In this document: piece after piece, positions 44,900-54,854 of the stretch
Position numbering within the stretch: position 1 is the first letter of the stretch
How the letters are laid out: each line of letters begins with the position of its first letter
Assembly: GCF_002261355.1 (NCBI RefSeq)
Contig: NZ_NEVU01000002.1
Span: 868,001 to 932,000 of the forward strand
Length of the DNA: 64,000 nt
Reading direction: 5' to 3'
From: Bordetella genomosp. 12
GTDB lineage: Bacteria; Pseudomonadota; Gammaproteobacteria; Burkholderiales; Burkholderiaceae_B
Translations under genes and position numbers: made by a program
Notes under the pieces: model-generated
The model's input: only the letters and a program-made list of their open reading frames with translations
Databases searched by the model: none
Told to the model about the DNA's origin: nothing

Positions 44900-46234
44900 A
44901 TGATTTTCACCCTGCTCGCCTTTGTCGTGGCGCTGGGCATCCTGATCACCTTCCACGAGCTTGGCCATTATTGGGTGGCGCGCCTGTGCGGCGTGCGGGT
45001 GCTGCGTTTTTCCGTGGGTTTTGGCCGCGTGCTGCTGCGCCGGCGTGATCGCAATGGGACGGAGTGGGCCTTATCGGCCATTCCCCTGGGCGGTTACGTC
45101 AAGATGCAGGATGACCCGCCGCCAGGCGCCACGCCGCAACAGGCGGCAGAATCCTTCAATGTCCAACCCGTGGGCCGGCGTTTCGCCATTGTGGCCGCCG
45201 GGCCGATCTTCAATCTCATCCTGGCCGTGGCCCTGTATGCCGGGCTGAGCATGGTGGGCACCCAGGTGCCTGCGCCCATTCTGGGCCAGCCGGCGGCCGA
45301 CACTGCCGCGGCCCAGGCCGGCGTGGCCGCGGGAGACCGCATCGAAGCCGTCGACGGCCGGCCGGTCGAATCCTGGACCGATGCGCGCTGGCGCCTGTTT
45401 GACCGCCTCTCGTCGGGTCAGGCGGTCAATCTCGAGGTGCGGGGCGACAACGGAACGGCGCGCACGCTCACGCTGACGCTGCCTGCCGAGCAGCGAGTGG
45501 ATCCCTCCGAAGGGGACCCGGTCCAGATTGCGGGCCTGCGGCTGCAGGCAGCCAAGCCCGTGGTGCGCGCCGTGGTGGCTGGCAGCGTCGGCCAGGAGGC
45601 GGGCTTGCGCGAAGGGGATCTGGTGCTGACGGCTGGCGGCCAGCCTGTAGCCGACGCCGGCGCGCTGGTGCGCATCGTGCAAGAGTATGCCGGCCGGCCG
45701 CTGACCTTATCGCTGCAACGCGACGGCGCGCCGCTCGATCTGACGCTGACCCCCCGCGCCGAGACGGTGCAGGGCAAGGTCATCGGCCGCATCGGCGTGC
45801 AGCTCGGCGGCGACGTACCCATGGTGACGGAACGCTTCGGGCCGCTCGACAGCGTCTGGCGCGGGGTGCAGCGCACCTGGGATACGGCCTGGCTGTCGCT
45901 GCGCATGATGGGCCGCATGGTGTTGGGCGAGGTTTCCTGGCGCAATATCAGCGGCCCGGTCACGATCGCCGACTACGCTGGCCAGACAGCACGCATCGGC
46001 TTGGAAGCCTATATCGCCTACCTCGCCCTGATCAGTATCAGCCTCGGTGTTTTGAACTTGCTTCCCATTCCTATGTTGGATGGGGGGCATCTGCTGTACT
46101 ATCTCGTCGAAATTATCAGAGGCCGTCCGGTGCCCGACCGTTGGATAGACGTCGGACAGCGTGCCGGCCTTGGTTTGTTGGCGGGCCTCATGGGGTTGGC
46201 CCTGTTCAACGACTTCGCGCGGCTGTTCAGCTAG
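44900..46234 (+). CDS. rseP: RIP metalloprotease RseP (site-2 protease)
   Basis: A 444-residue membrane zinc protease that cleaves anti-sigma factors and residual signal peptides. The HELGH zinc site lies at 19-23 in TM1; two PDZ domains occupy roughly 115-300; the second site LLPIPMLDGGHLLYYLVE (NxxPxxxLDG-type motif) is near 388-405. Position just before bamA is conserved in betaproteobacteria. Confidence 0.97.
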   Translation: MIFTLLAFVVALGILITFHELGHYWVARLCGVRVLRFSVGFGRVLLRRRDRNGTEWALSAIPLGGYVKMQDDPPPGATPQQAAESFNVQPVGRRFAIVAAGPIFNLILAVALYAGLSMVGTQVPAPILGQPAADTAAAQAGVAAGDRIEAVDGRPVESWTDARWRLFDRLSSGQAVNLEVRGDNGTARTLTLTLPAEQRVDPSEGDPVQIAGLRLQAAKPVVRAVVAGSVGQEAGLREGDLVLTAGGQPVADAGALVRIVQEYAGRPLTLSLQRDGAPLDLTLTPRAETVQGKVIGRIGVQLGGDVPMVTERFGPLDSVWRGVQRTWDTAWLSLRMMGRMVLGEVSWRNISGPVTIADYAGQTARIGLEAYIAYLALISISLGVLNLLPIPMLDGGHLLYYLVEIIRGRPVPDRWIDVGQRAGLGLLAGLMGLALFNDFARLFS

Positions 46235-46246
46235 GCGCGAATCGAA

Positions 46247-46252
46247 TAAAAT
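46247..46252 (+). promoter_or_regulatory. Candidate -10 box of bamA
   Basis: TAAAAT followed by CCCCC lies in the 52-bp gap between rseP and bamA. No matching -35 or sigma-E site was recognised. The gap may simply be operon-internal. Confidence 0.3.
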
Positions 46253-46286
46253 CCCCCGCCATTTGCACGACCAAGGATAGCAAAGG

Positions 46287-48665
46287 ATGTCTTTTCGCCG
46301 GATGATTACTCACCAGAGGGGCGCAATGCAAAAAAGGCACACGCAACGGCAACCGTTCAAAGCCGTCAGATTGCCCAGCCTGATTGCCGCGCTGCTTTTG
46401 CCGGCGCTGGCCTATGCGTTTGACCCTTTCGTCGTGCGCGATATTCGCGTCGAGGGTATTCAGCGCACCGACGCGGGCACGGTCTTCGGTTATCTCCCCG
46501 TCAAGGTGGGTGAGAAATTCACCGAAGCCGACGCCACCGAGGCCATTCGGCGCCTCTACGCCACGGGGTTCTTCAGCGACGTTCAGGTCCGCACCGAGAA
46601 CAACGTCGTCGTGGTCGTCGTGCAGGAACGCCCGACCATCGCGTCGATCAGCTTCAACGGCATGCGTGAGTTCGAATCCAAGAACATCATCAAGTCGCTG
46701 TCGCAAGTCGGCTTCGGTGAGGGCCGCATCTTCGACCAGTCGATGCTCGAGCGCGCCCAGTACGAGCTCAAGGAACAGTACCTGAGCAAGGGCAAGTACG
46801 GCGTCGAGGTCACGGCGACGGTCACGCCCCTGCCGCGCAACCGCGTGGGCGTGAGCTTTGACGTCTTTGAAGGCGATGTGGCCAAGATCCGCGAAATCCG
46901 CGTGGTCGGCAACAAAGCCTTCTCGGAAAGCGAGCTGCTGGATCAGTTCGATCTGACCACGCCCGGCTGGTTGACCTGGTACACCAATACCGACAAGTAC
47001 TCGCGCGAAAAGCTCGAGGGCGATATCGAGCGTCTGCGCTCCTACTACCTCGACCGTGGCTATCTGGAGTTCTCCTCCGAGCCGCCGCAGGTGACCATCT
47101 CGCCGGATCGCAAAGACATCTACATCACGGTCACGATCCACGAGGGCGAGCCCTACAAGGTGCGCAGCGTCAAGCTGGCCGGCAATCTGCTGGGTCTGGA
47201 CGCCGAAATCGAGAAGCTCATCCAGCTCAAACCCGATGAAGTGTTCTCGGCGGCCAAGGCCAACAATTCGGCCAAGGCGATCACCGACTACCTGGGCGAG
47301 TTGGGTTATGCGTTTGCCAACGTCAACCCCAATCCGCAACTGGACCGCGAAAAGCACGAAGCCGACGTCACCTTCTACGTCGACCCGAGTCGGCGCGTCT
47401 ATGTGCGCCGCATCCAGATCGGCGGCAATACGCGGACCCGCGACGAAGTCGTGCGGCGCGAAATGCGCCAGCAGGAAGCCGCCTGGTATGACGCCGGCGA
47501 CATCAAGGTTTCGCGCGATCGCGTCGACCGTCTGGGTTACTTCAACGAGGTCAACGTCAAGACCGACCCCGTGCCCGGTTCGCCCGACCAGGTCGACGTC
47601 AACGTGGACCTGAAAGAAAAGCCCACCGGCATGATCAACCTGGGCGTGGGCTACGGCTCCACCGACAAGGCCATCCTGTCGGCCGGTATCAGCGAAGACA
47701 ACGTCTTCGGCAGCGGCACCAACCTGTCGTTGCAGGTCAACACCAGCCAGACCAACCGTGCGGCGGTGCTCTCGCACACCGACCCTTACTTCACCAAGGA
47801 AGGCATCAGCCGCACCACCTCGCTGTACTACCGCGTGACCGAGCCCTGGAACAACAACGACGGTGATTACCGCGTGAAGTCCATGGGTCTGGGCATGAAC
47901 TTCGGCGTGCCGATCTCCGAGTACGACCGGGTCTTCCTGGGTGCCAGCCTCGAGCGCAACCAGATCGATCTGTACACCAACTCGCCGCAGGCTTATCGCA
48001 ACTTCGTCGACCAGTATGGCGATTCGACCAACGCGGTGATCTTCAGCACGGGTTGGTCCAAGGACACGCGTGACAGCGCCCTGGCCCCGACCAAGGGTTC
48101 CTACACCCGCCTCAAGGGTGACCTGTCGACCATGGACTTGAAGTACTACCTGCTGACGGCTCAGCAGCAGTACTTCCTGCCCCTGGGCCGCGACTACACC
48201 CTGGCGCTCAATGGCATGGCCGATTATGGCCACGCCTACGGCGGCAAGGATTATCCGGTGATCAAGAACGTCTACGGCGGCGGCATCGGTACGGTGCGCG
48301 GCTATGACGGCGCCTCGCTGGGTCCGCGCGACACGCTCACGGGCGATTATCTGGGTGGTTCGCGCCGCTTGATCGCCAACGCGCAGCTGTATCTGCCGTT
48401 CCCGGGCGCCAACAAAGACCGCACCTTGCGTTGGTTCCTGTTTGCCGATGCGGGCCAGGTGTCGGCCGGCAGCGGTATGTCTTGCACCGCCGGCAAATCG
48501 ACCGATCCGGTCGAGGATCCTTGCGGCTGGCGTTATTCGGCCGGTATCGGTCTGTCGTGGCAGTCCCCGCTGGGCCCGCTGCAACTGTCCTACGCCCGTC
48601 CGCTCAACTCCAAGCCGGGTGATGACAAGCAAAGCTTCCAGTTCCAGATCGGTACGGGTTTCTGA
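46287..48665 (+). CDS. bamA: Outer membrane assembly factor BamA
   Basis: BamA folds beta-barrel proteins into the outer membrane. The 792-residue protein has a signal peptide ending about Ala-Tyr-Ala before FDPFVVRDIRVEGIQR, five POTRA domains (about 45-440), and a 16-strand barrel. The conserved loop-6 motif reads VRGYDGASLGPRD. The final residue is Phe, as in outer-membrane barrels. Start is either ATG 46287 or ATG 46326, which leaves a more typical 31-residue signal and has GAGGGG upstream. skp follows. Confidence 0.97.
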   Translation: MSFRRMITHQRGAMQKRHTQRQPFKAVRLPSLIAALLLPALAYAFDPFVVRDIRVEGIQRTDAGTVFGYLPVKVGEKFTEADATEAIRRLYATGFFSDVQVRTENNVVVVVVQERPTIASISFNGMREFESKNIIKSLSQVGFGEGRIFDQSMLERAQYELKEQYLSKGKYGVEVTATVTPLPRNRVGVSFDVFEGDVAKIREIRVVGNKAFSESELLDQFDLTTPGWLTWYTNTDKYSREKLEGDIERLRSYYLDRGYLEFSSEPPQVTISPDRKDIYITVTIHEGEPYKVRSVKLAGNLLGLDAEIEKLIQLKPDEVFSAAKANNSAKAITDYLGELGYAFANVNPNPQLDREKHEADVTFYVDPSRRVYVRRIQIGGNTRTRDEVVRREMRQQEAAWYDAGDIKVSRDRVDRLGYFNEVNVKTDPVPGSPDQVDVNVDLKEKPTGMINLGVGYGSTDKAILSAGISEDNVFGSGTNLSLQVNTSQTNRAAVLSHTDPYFTKEGISRTTSLYYRVTEPWNNNDGDYRVKSMGLGMNFGVPISEYDRVFLGASLERNQIDLYTNSPQAYRNFVDQYGDSTNAVIFSTGWSKDTRDSALAPTKGSYTRLKGDLSTMDLKYYLLTAQQQYFLPLGRDYTLALNGMADYGHAYGGKDYPVIKNVYGGGIGTVRGYDGASLGPRDTLTGDYLGGSRRLIANAQLYLPFPGANKDRTLRWFLFADAGQVSAGSGMSCTAGKSTDPVEDPCGWRYSAGIGLSWQSPLGPLQLSYARPLNSKPGDDKQSFQFQIGTGF

Positions 48666-48804
48666 TCGATCCAGGCTAGGATGGATTTAAAGGATCGATT
48701 AATCCCGGTAGCGCCGTATTTTGTTTTTACGGGTTTACGGGGTTAATCGTAACGGTTGAAACATGGGGTTATGGGCTCAGGCTCGCGCCCCTGCGGTTTA
48801 GTGG

Positions 48805-48810
48805 CACAAT
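48805..48810 (+). promoter_or_regulatory. Candidate extended -10 box of skp
   Basis: TGgCACAAT contains a TGn extension and CACAAT, 38 bp before the skp start, in the 183-bp bamA-skp gap. A nearby inverted repeat ATCGATCC/GGATCGAT (48665-48672 and 48692-48699) flanks a 19-nt loop just after bamA. Confidence 0.3.
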
Positions 48811-48848
48811 ATTGTCTTTGCCCTTTACCTTTCAAAGGTGAGATTTTC

Positions 48849-49403
48849 ATGATGTCTGATTTCGCACTCAACACCTCGGGCCGGCGCGCCGGCAAACTGG
48901 CGACGTCCCTGGCGCTGGCGGGTGCACTGCTGTTCGGCTCCGCCGCTGTCACCACGGCAGAGGCCCAGGCGCAAGGCACCAAGATCGGCTTTGTGAACAC
49001 GGAACGGATCCTGCGTGAGTCGGGCCCGGCCAAGGCTGCGCAAAGCAAGATCGAAGGCGAGTTCAAGCGCCGTGATGACGAACTGCAGCGCATGGGCACG
49101 CAACTGCGCAGCCAGGCCGAGAAGTTCGACAAGGACGCTCCCGTTCTGTCGGAATCCGACCGCGTCAAGCGCCAGCGCGAATTGTCCAACCTGGATATGG
49201 ATCTGCAGCGCAAGCGCCGTGAGTTCCAGGAAGACTTCAACCGTCGTCGCAACGAAGAGTTCTCGGGCATCGTGACCAAGGCCAACGAGGCCATCAAGCG
49301 TATCGCCGAACAAGAGAACTACGATCTCATCGTTCAGGATGCCGTGACGGTCAATCCGCGCATCGATATCACCGACAAGGTGATCCAGGCTCTGGGCCGC
49401 TGA
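48849..49403 (+). CDS. skp: Periplasmic chaperone Skp (OmpH)
   Basis: Skp shields unfolded outer-membrane proteins in the periplasm. The 184-residue protein has a signal peptide (about 1-42, Ala-Gln-Ala before GTKIGFVNTERIL) and long charged tentacle helices (about 75-140), ending DITDKVIQALGR. ATG 48849 or 48852; AAAGGTGAG upstream. It follows bamA and precedes lpxD, the conserved order. Confidence 0.95.
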   Translation: MMSDFALNTSGRRAGKLATSLALAGALLFGSAAVTTAEAQAQGTKIGFVNTERILRESGPAKAAQSKIEGEFKRRDDELQRMGTQLRSQAEKFDKDAPVLSESDRVKRQRELSNLDMDLQRKRREFQEDFNRRRNEEFSGIVTKANEAIKRIAEQENYDLIVQDAVTVNPRIDITDKVIQALGR

Positions 49404-49409
49404 TCGTCC

Positions 49410-50495
49410 ATGCCTGTCTTGCTGGATCCCGCCCAGGCGCCCCGCCTGGACGCTTTGCTGTCCCGGGTTAGTACGCAGGGGCTGGACCCGCAGCTCGATA
49501 CCGGCGGCGCGGCATTGCCGCTGATCGCTGGTATCGGCACGCTGGCCTCGGCCAGCGCCCAGGAAATCTCCTTCCTGTCGAATCCGCGTTATCAGAGCCA
49601 GCTGGCTGCCAGCGGCGCGGCGGCGGTGATCGTCACGCCCGAGGTGGCGCAGGCCCAGCGCGAGCAGGGCTGCACGCAGCTTTACGTCGTCTGTAAACAC
49701 CCCTATCTCTTGTACGCGCGCCTGGCACAGTGGTTTGATGCCGAGCGCCGCGGCTTGCCCGTGGCGGGTGTGCATCCGAGCGCGGTGGTGGCCGACGATG
49801 CCGTCATCGAGGATGGCGCCAGCGTCGGGCCGCATTGCGTGATCGAGTCGGGCGTGCGCATTGGCCGCGCTGCGGTCATCGGGCCCGGCTGCGTGATCGG
49901 CAAGGATAGCCGCATCGGCGCCGACACCCGTCTGAACGCCCGCGTGACGCTCTATGAGCGGGTCACGGTGGGCGCGCGCGTCATCGTGCACAGCGGCGCC
50001 GTACTGGGCGCCGACGGTTTCGGCTTTGCGCCGGATCCTACCCTGGGCAAGGGCGCCTGGGGTAAGATTCCGCAATTGGGTGGCGTAACGATCGGTGACG
50101 ATGTCGAAATCGGCGCGAACACCACGATCGATCGTGGCGCGCTGGAAGATACCGTCATTGGCCCTGGCGCCAAGCTCGACAACCTGATCATGATCGCGCA
50201 CAACGTGCGCGTGGGCGCGCATACCGCCATCGCGGCATGCACCGGCGTGGCGGGTTCGACCACGATAGGCGAGCGTTGCATCGTGGGCGGGGCGGCCATG
50301 TTCTCGGGCCACTTGACCATCTGCGACGACGTGACGATCTCGGGCGGTACGCCCGTGACATCGAACATCAGCAAGCCGGGGCGTTATACCGGTGTCTATC
50401 CCTATGCCGAGCATGGCGAGTGGCAACGCAACGCCGCCGTGATACAGCAGCTGGCCCAATTGCGTCGCCGGGTGCGCTCACTCGAAAAAGCGTAG
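49410..50495 (+). CDS. lpxD: UDP-3-O-acylglucosamine N-acyltransferase LpxD
   Basis: Third step of lipid A synthesis. The 361-residue protein begins with a LpxD N-terminal domain (to about 115) and continues as a left-handed beta helix of hexapeptide repeats (for example [20 protein letters not shown]). The catalytic His lies in the [20 protein letters not shown] segment. It follows skp by 6 bp. Neighbours fabZ, lpxA, lpxB complete the operon. Confidence 0.97.
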   Translation: MPVLLDPAQAPRLDALLSRVSTQGLDPQLDTGGAALPLIAGIGTLASASAQEISFLSNPRYQSQLAASGAAAVIVTPEVAQAQREQGCTQLYVVCKHPYLLYARLAQWFDAERRGLPVAGVHPSAVVADDAVIEDGASVGPHCVIESGVRIGRAAVIGPGCVIGKDSRIGADTRLNARVTLYERVTVGARVIVHSGAVLGADGFGFAPDPTLGKGAWGKIPQLGGVTIGDDVEIGANTTIDRGALEDTVIGPGAKLDNLIMIAHNVRVGAHTAIAACTGVAGSTTIGERCIVGGAAMFSGHLTICDDVTISGGTPVTSNISKPGRYTGVYPYAEHGEWQRNAAVIQQLAQLRRRVRSLEKA

Positions 50496-50520
50496 GCTGC
50501 GCGCCGCGAAACGTGTTTAG

Positions 50521-50546
50521 GCGAGGCCGTCCATGGGCGGCCTCGC
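50521..50546 (+). other. Perfect 9-bp stem-loop between lpxD and fabZ
   Basis: GCGAGGCCG (50521-50529) and CGGCCTCGC (50538-50546) pair around an 8-nt loop. No T-run follows, and fabZ starts 31 bp later. It may tune expression within the lipid A operon. Confidence 0.7.
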
Positions 50547-50577
50547 GTCATCTATCTACATTGCAGGAACGAAAGAC

Positions 50578-51033
50578 ATGGAACTCGATATCAAGGGGAT
50601 TATGGAGCGTCTGCCGCATCGTTATCCGATGCTGCTGATCGACCGGGTGCTGGAAATGGTCCCCGGCAAGTCCATCGTCGCGATCAAGAACGTCTCGATC
50701 AACGAACCCTTCTTCAATGGCCACTTCCCCCACCACCCGGTGATGCCCGGTGTGCTGATCGTCGAAGCCATGGCCCAGGCGTCGGCGCTGTTTTCGTTCA
50801 CGGACGAAAACGGTGGCCTGAAGTCCGAAGCGGGCAAGACGGCGTATTATCTGGTGGGTATCGACGGCGCGCGTTTCCGCCGTCCGGTCGTGCCGGGTGA
50901 CCAGTTGCGCGTCGAGGTCGAGGCCGAGCGCCTGAGCCGCACCATCTGCAAGTACCAGGGCCGCGCCCTGGTGGATGGCCAACTGGTGGCCGAGGCCAAA
51001 CTGATGTGCGCGATTCGCAGTCTGGAAGAGTAA
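50578..51033 (+). CDS. fabZ: 3-hydroxyacyl-ACP dehydratase FabZ
   Basis: A 151-residue hot-dog dehydratase of fatty acid elongation. Catalytic His49 in [16 protein letters not shown] and Glu63 in IVEAMAQ match the E. coli positions closely. The start ATG at 50578 follows AGGAACG; an upstream ATG at 50533 is inside the hairpin region. FabZ and LpxA compete for the same hydroxyacyl-ACP, which explains the operon. Its stop is followed at once by lpxA. Confidence 0.96.
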   Translation: MELDIKGIMERLPHRYPMLLIDRVLEMVPGKSIVAIKNVSINEPFFNGHFPHHPVMPGVLIVEAMAQASALFSFTDENGGLKSEAGKTAYYLVGIDGARFRRPVVPGDQLRVEVEAERLSRTICKYQGRALVDGQLVAEAKLMCAIRSLEE

Positions 51034-51828
51034 ATGTCTGCAAACATTCATCCCACCGCAGTGGTCGATCCGGCCGCTCGCATCGACAGCACGGCCAAGA
51101 TAGGCCCGTATAGCGTGGTGGGCCCCGATGTGACCATCGGCGCCGGCACCGAGATCGGGCCGCACTGCGTCATCGATGGGGTCACCACCATCGGGCGGGA
51201 TAATCGCTTTTACCGTTTCTGCTCCATCGGCGGCATGCCGCAGGACAAGAAATACGCGGGCGAGTCGACCCGGCTGGTGATTGGCGACCGCAACACGGTG
51301 CGCGAATTCACCACTTTCAATACCGGCACGGTGCAAGACGGTAGCGTGACGACCATAGGCAATGACAATTGGATCATGGCCTATGTGCACATCGCTCACG
51401 ATTGCCACATCGCCAACAACACCATCCTGGCCAATTCGGTGCAGCTCGGCGGCCACGTGCATGTTGGCGACTGGGCCATCGTCGGCGGCCTGACCGGCGT
51501 GCATCAGTTTTCCAAGATCGGCGCGCACAGCATGACGGGCGGCAACAGCTCCCTCATGCAAGACACGCCGCCCTACGTACTGGGCGCAGGCAATCCGTGC
51601 CGGCCCGTCGGGATCAACGTCGAGGGGCTGAAGCGCCGGGGCTTTTCCGCCGCCAGCATTTCCGCGCTGCGCGAAGCCTACAAGATTCTGTACCGCCGAG
51701 GCCTGGCGCTGGACGAGGCGCGCGCCGAGTTGCGTGCTCGCCAGCAGTCCGAGCCCGAGGTCGCGCCAGCCCTGCAGGTGTTGCTGGATTTCCTGGATGT
51801 TTCCAACCGGGGCATCATCCGTCCATGA
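51034..51828 (+). CDS. lpxA: UDP-N-acetylglucosamine acyltransferase LpxA
   Basis: First step of lipid A synthesis. A 264-residue left-handed beta-helix protein; catalytic His lies in [18 protein letters not shown], and the substrate loop [19 protein letters not shown] follows. The C-terminal helical domain (about 195-264) contains [22 protein letters not shown] immediately follows the fabZ stop and the gene overlaps lpxB by 4 bp. Confidence 0.97.
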   Translation: MSANIHPTAVVDPAARIDSTAKIGPYSVVGPDVTIGAGTEIGPHCVIDGVTTIGRDNRFYRFCSIGGMPQDKKYAGESTRLVIGDRNTVREFTTFNTGTVQDGSVTTIGNDNWIMAYVHIAHDCHIANNTILANSVQLGGHVHVGDWAIVGGLTGVHQFSKIGAHSMTGGNSSLMQDTPPYVLGAGNPCRPVGINVEGLKRRGFSAASISALREAYKILYRRGLALDEARAELRARQQSEPEVAPALQVLLDFLDVSNRGIIRP

Positions 51829-53012
51829 GTTTGTCCATCGGCATGGTGGCCGGCGAGCCTTCGGGCGATCTGCTGGCCGGACGCATCATCGGGGGCCTGC
51901 AAGCGCGGGCCCCCGATGTGCATTGCGCGGGCATAGGCGGGCCGCAGATGCAGGCCAGAGGATTTCAGGCCTGGCATCCCATGCACGCGCTATCCGTATT
52001 CGGCTATGTGGATGCGCTCAAGCGCATCCCCAGCCTGTTGTCCATTTATGGCGATACCAAGCGGCGGCTGCTGCGCGCGCCGCCCAGCGCCTTCGTGGGC
52101 ATCGACGCGCCCGACTTCAATTTGCGGCTGGAGCTGCAGTTGCGGCAGGCCGGCATTCCTACGGTGCATTTCGTCGGCCCGTCGATCTGGGCCTGGCGCT
52201 ATGAGCGCATCCATAAAATACGCGCGGCCGTGTCCCACATGCTGGTGCTCTTTCCGTTCGAGGAAGAGATCTACCAGAAAGAGGGCATACCCGTGACCTA
52301 TGTGGGGCACCCGCTGGCCGGCGTCATCCCCATGCGCCCGGATCGCGCGGCCGCGCGCGCGCGGCTCGGTCTGCAAGCGGGCGAGCGGGTGCTGGCGATT
52401 CTGCCGGGCAGCCGGGCTTCCGAGATCCGCATCCTGGCGCCGCGTTTCCTGGCAGCGGCGCAACGCCTGTTGCGCAACGACCCCACGCTGCGTTGCGTGG
52501 TGCCCATGGTCAATCCGCAGCGGCGCGCCGAATTCGAGGCGATTCTGGCGCAGTATCCCGTGCCCGGCTTGCGTTGCGTCACGGCGCAGGACATTCAGGG
52601 CGATACCGGCACGCCGGTGGCCTGGAGCGTCATGGAGGCGGCCGATGCGGTGCTGGTGGCCAGCGGCACCGCTACGCTGGAGACGGCGCTCTACAAGCGG
52701 CCCATGGTGATCTCCTACGTACTGACGCCCTGGATGCGGCGCATCATGGCCTGGAAGTCGGGCCAGCAACGCCCCTATTTGCCGTGGGTGGGCTTGCCCA
52801 ATGTCCTGCTGAAAGATTTTGCCGTGCCAGAGCTGTTGCAGGACGACGCCACACCCGAGAAGCTGGCCGAAGCCACCTGGGCCGCCTTGACGGACCAGCA
52901 AGGCGCCGCGCGCATCGAGGCAAGGTTCACGGCCCTGCACCAGGCGTTGCTGCGCGACACCCCGACACTGGCCGCGCAGGCCATTCTGGAGGTGGCACAT
53001 GGACCAGGCTGA
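51825..53012 (+). CDS. lpxB: Lipid-A-disaccharide synthase LpxB
   Basis: LpxB joins UDP-diacylglucosamine and lipid X. The 395-residue GT-B glycosyltransferase begins [32 protein letters not shown] and [14 protein letters not shown] are conserved. The start overlaps lpxA (ATGA 51825-51828); the long upstream frame inside lpxA is not coding. It overlaps rnhB by 14 bp. Confidence 0.97.
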   Translation: MSLSIGMVAGEPSGDLLAGRIIGGLQARAPDVHCAGIGGPQMQARGFQAWHPMHALSVFGYVDALKRIPSLLSIYGDTKRRLLRAPPSAFVGIDAPDFNLRLELQLRQAGIPTVHFVGPSIWAWRYERIHKIRAAVSHMLVLFPFEEEIYQKEGIPVTYVGHPLAGVIPMRPDRAAARARLGLQAGERVLAILPGSRASEIRILAPRFLAAAQRLLRNDPTLRCVVPMVNPQRRAEFEAILAQYPVPGLRCVTAQDIQGDTGTPVAWSVMEAADAVLVASGTATLETALYKRPMVISYVLTPWMRRIMAWKSGQQRPYLPWVGLPNVLLKDFAVPELLQDDATPEKLAEATWAALTDQQGAARIEARFTALHQALLRDTPTLAAQAILEVAHGPG

Positions 53013-53607
53013 CCTGTTCGGCCAGCCCGAATTTCCGGTTCATGGCGTGGCGGGGGTCGATGAGGCGGGCAGGGGGCCTTTGGCCGGCGCGGTGTATGCG
53101 GCGGCGGTGATGCTCGATCCGGGCCGCCCCATCCAGGGTCTGGCGGATTCCAAGGTGCTCAAGGCCGCGCGCCGCGAGGCCCTGGCCGAAGAGATCAAGG
53201 CAGCCTCGCTGGCCTGGTGCATCGCCAGCGCCACGGTCCAGGAGATCGACAGCCTCAATATCCTGCGGGCCACCTTGCTGGCCATGCAGCGGGCGGTGCA
53301 GGGCTTGGGGCTCGCGCCGCAAGTAGCGCTGGTCGATGGCAATCAGGCGCCGCAGCTCGCGTGCTCGGTGCAGACGGTGATCAAGGGCGATGCGCGGGTG
53401 CCTGCGATCTCGGCGGCCTCCATTCTGGCCAAGACCGCGCGCGACAGCGATCTGCTGCGCCTGCACAGCCTTTATCCGCAGTACGCTTTTGATCAGCACA
53501 AAGGCTACGGCACGGCGCTGCATCTCGAACGCTTGCGCGCCCACGGCCCGTGCCCCGAACACCGCCGCAGCTTTGCACCCATCAAGGCATTTGGCCTCGT
53601 GTCATGA
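52999..53607 (+). CDS. rnhB: Ribonuclease HII
   Basis: RNase HII removes RNA from RNA-DNA hybrids and misinserted ribonucleotides. The 202-residue protein has catalytic [10 protein letters not shown] with Asp21/Glu22, and later [16 protein letters not shown] and the [10 protein letters not shown]-terminal motif. It overlaps lpxB by 14 bp and the next gene by 4 bp. Confidence 0.96.
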   Translation: MDQADLFGQPEFPVHGVAGVDEAGRGPLAGAVYAAAVMLDPGRPIQGLADSKVLKAARREALAEEIKAASLAWCIASATVQEIDSLNILRATLLAMQRAVQGLGLAPQVALVDGNQAPQLACSVQTVIKGDARVPAISAASILAKTARDSDLLRLHSLYPQYAFDQHKGYGTALHLERLRAHGPCPEHRRSFAPIKAFGLVS

Positions 53608-54383
53608 AGCTCATCACATCGCGTGACAATCCCGCCGTCAAGGCGCTGTACCGTCTGGCCGAACAGGCCGGCCGGCGCGGCGCGCCGGTGCTGCTCGAAG
53701 GCGTGCATCTGTGTCAGGCCTGGCTGGCGCGGCATGGCGCGCCCGAGCAGGCGGTGTTCGACGCCGACCGCCTGGACCATCCGGAGCTGGCCGATCTGGC
53801 GCGGCAGGTGCCCGAGCGGGTGGCACTGGCCCTGGACGCGCGGCTTATGCGCGGGCTGGGCAGTGTGGAAAGCGATCAGGGCGTGGCCTTCGTGGTGCGG
53901 CCCGTGTCGCCCGCGTTGCCGGAGACGATCACCGCCAATTGCGTGCTGCTCGACCGCATTCAGGATCCGGGCAATGTGGGCACGCTGCTGCGCACCTGCG
54001 CGGCGGCCGGCATACGTCAGGCCTTCCTGGCGACCGGCAGCGCCGCGGCCTGGTCTCCCAAGGTGCTGCGCAGCGGGCAGGGCGCGCATTTTGCGCTGGA
54101 GATTCACGAGCATGTGGATTTGCATGCCTTGAGCCAGCGGCTGGAAATCCCCATGGCGGTCACCACGCTGGAGGCATCCGAGGATCTGTTCGCCACGGCC
54201 TTGCCGCCCGCTTTGGCTTGGGTCTTCGGCCATGAGGGGCAGGGGGTGGACGCCCACCTGCAGGCCCGGGCCGGCCTGCGCCTGCGCATCGAGCATGACG
54301 CGCAGGCCGTCGAATCGCTCAATGTGGGCGCGGCGGCCGCCATTTGTCTGTTTGAGCAACGGCGGCAGGCCCGATCCGCCTGA
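53604..54383 (+). CDS. SPOUT (TrmH/SpoU-type) RNA methyltransferase
   Basis: A 259-residue putative RNA 2'-O-ribose methyltransferase. An N-terminal substrate-binding domain (to about 95) precedes the trefoil-knot catalytic domain: [31 protein letters not shown], and [24 protein letters not shown], with the NVGA-type motif at the end. The ATG at 53604 overlaps rnhB (ATGA); the longer frame upstream is not needed. It could target rRNA or tRNA; RlmB and TrmH types cannot be separated by eye. Confidence 0.92.
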   Translation: MKLITSRDNPAVKALYRLAEQAGRRGAPVLLEGVHLCQAWLARHGAPEQAVFDADRLDHPELADLARQVPERVALALDARLMRGLGSVESDQGVAFVVRPVSPALPETITANCVLLDRIQDPGNVGTLLRTCAAAGIRQAFLATGSAAAWSPKVLRSGQGAHFALEIHEHVDLHALSQRLEIPMAVTTLEASEDLFATALPPALAWVFGHEGQGVDAHLQARAGLRLRIEHDAQAVESLNVGAAAAICLFEQRRQARSA

Positions 54384-54445
54384 TTTTCTCGCTCCCGAGG
54401 CCGGCTTTCGCTATGCTGGCGAGCATTCAATGGGAGCACATTTCG

Positions 54446-54844
54446 ATGAATGCTTTTTTTCGGTCCGCGCGCGGGCTGGCCGCCGCCATGTTGGTGCTGT
54501 CCGGGCTGCTGGCCTGCGCCAGCCATGAGCGCGCCTCCTTGGTGCAGGTGCGCAATGGCGAGGGCGATCGCATCGTGATTCTGTCGCGGGCGGTGCCCGC
54601 CGCCTTGTCGGGCGACGATGGCCGCAGCCTGCCGGAAAACTCGCGCTGGCGCCGCATCGGTGCGGTGCCGCAAGGCGATGTTTACCGGCGGCTGGATGAC
54701 CGCTTCGTGGTGCGCGCTCAGGGGCGCGAGCGCGAGGCCTATCTGGTCGAATCCAATGGCAAGCTCATGGGATTCTATCTGCCGGGCGAGAGCTGGTTCG
54801 TGCCCCTGTCCACGCCCGTGCGCATGCCGTCCTGGCAGCGTTGA
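54446..54844 (+). CDS. Small uncharacterised lipoprotein
   Basis: A 132-residue predicted lipoprotein. The signal about 5-25 ends in a Leu-Leu-Ala-Cys lipobox, with Ser-His-Glu after the Cys. The mature part is beta-rich and charged: QVRNGEGDRIVILSRAVPAAL, LPENSRWRRIGAVPQGDVYRRL and FVVRAQGREREAYLVESNGKLMGFYLPGESW. It resembles no family I can name. The ATG at 54446 follows GGGAGCA; upstream ATG 54413 gives an unneeded extension. It lies between the methyltransferase gene and convergent ppsR. Confidence 0.75.
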   Translation: MNAFFRSARGLAAAMLVLSGLLACASHERASLVQVRNGEGDRIVILSRAVPAALSGDDGRSLPENSRWRRIGAVPQGDVYRRLDDRFVVRAQGREREAYLVESNGKLMGFYLPGESWFVPLSTPVRMPSWQR

Positions 54845-54854
54845 CCGCCACCCT

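Noticed and set aside
46227-48632. 801-codon minus-strand open frame opposite bamA
   Set aside because: Shadow of the bamA reading frame; no domain features.
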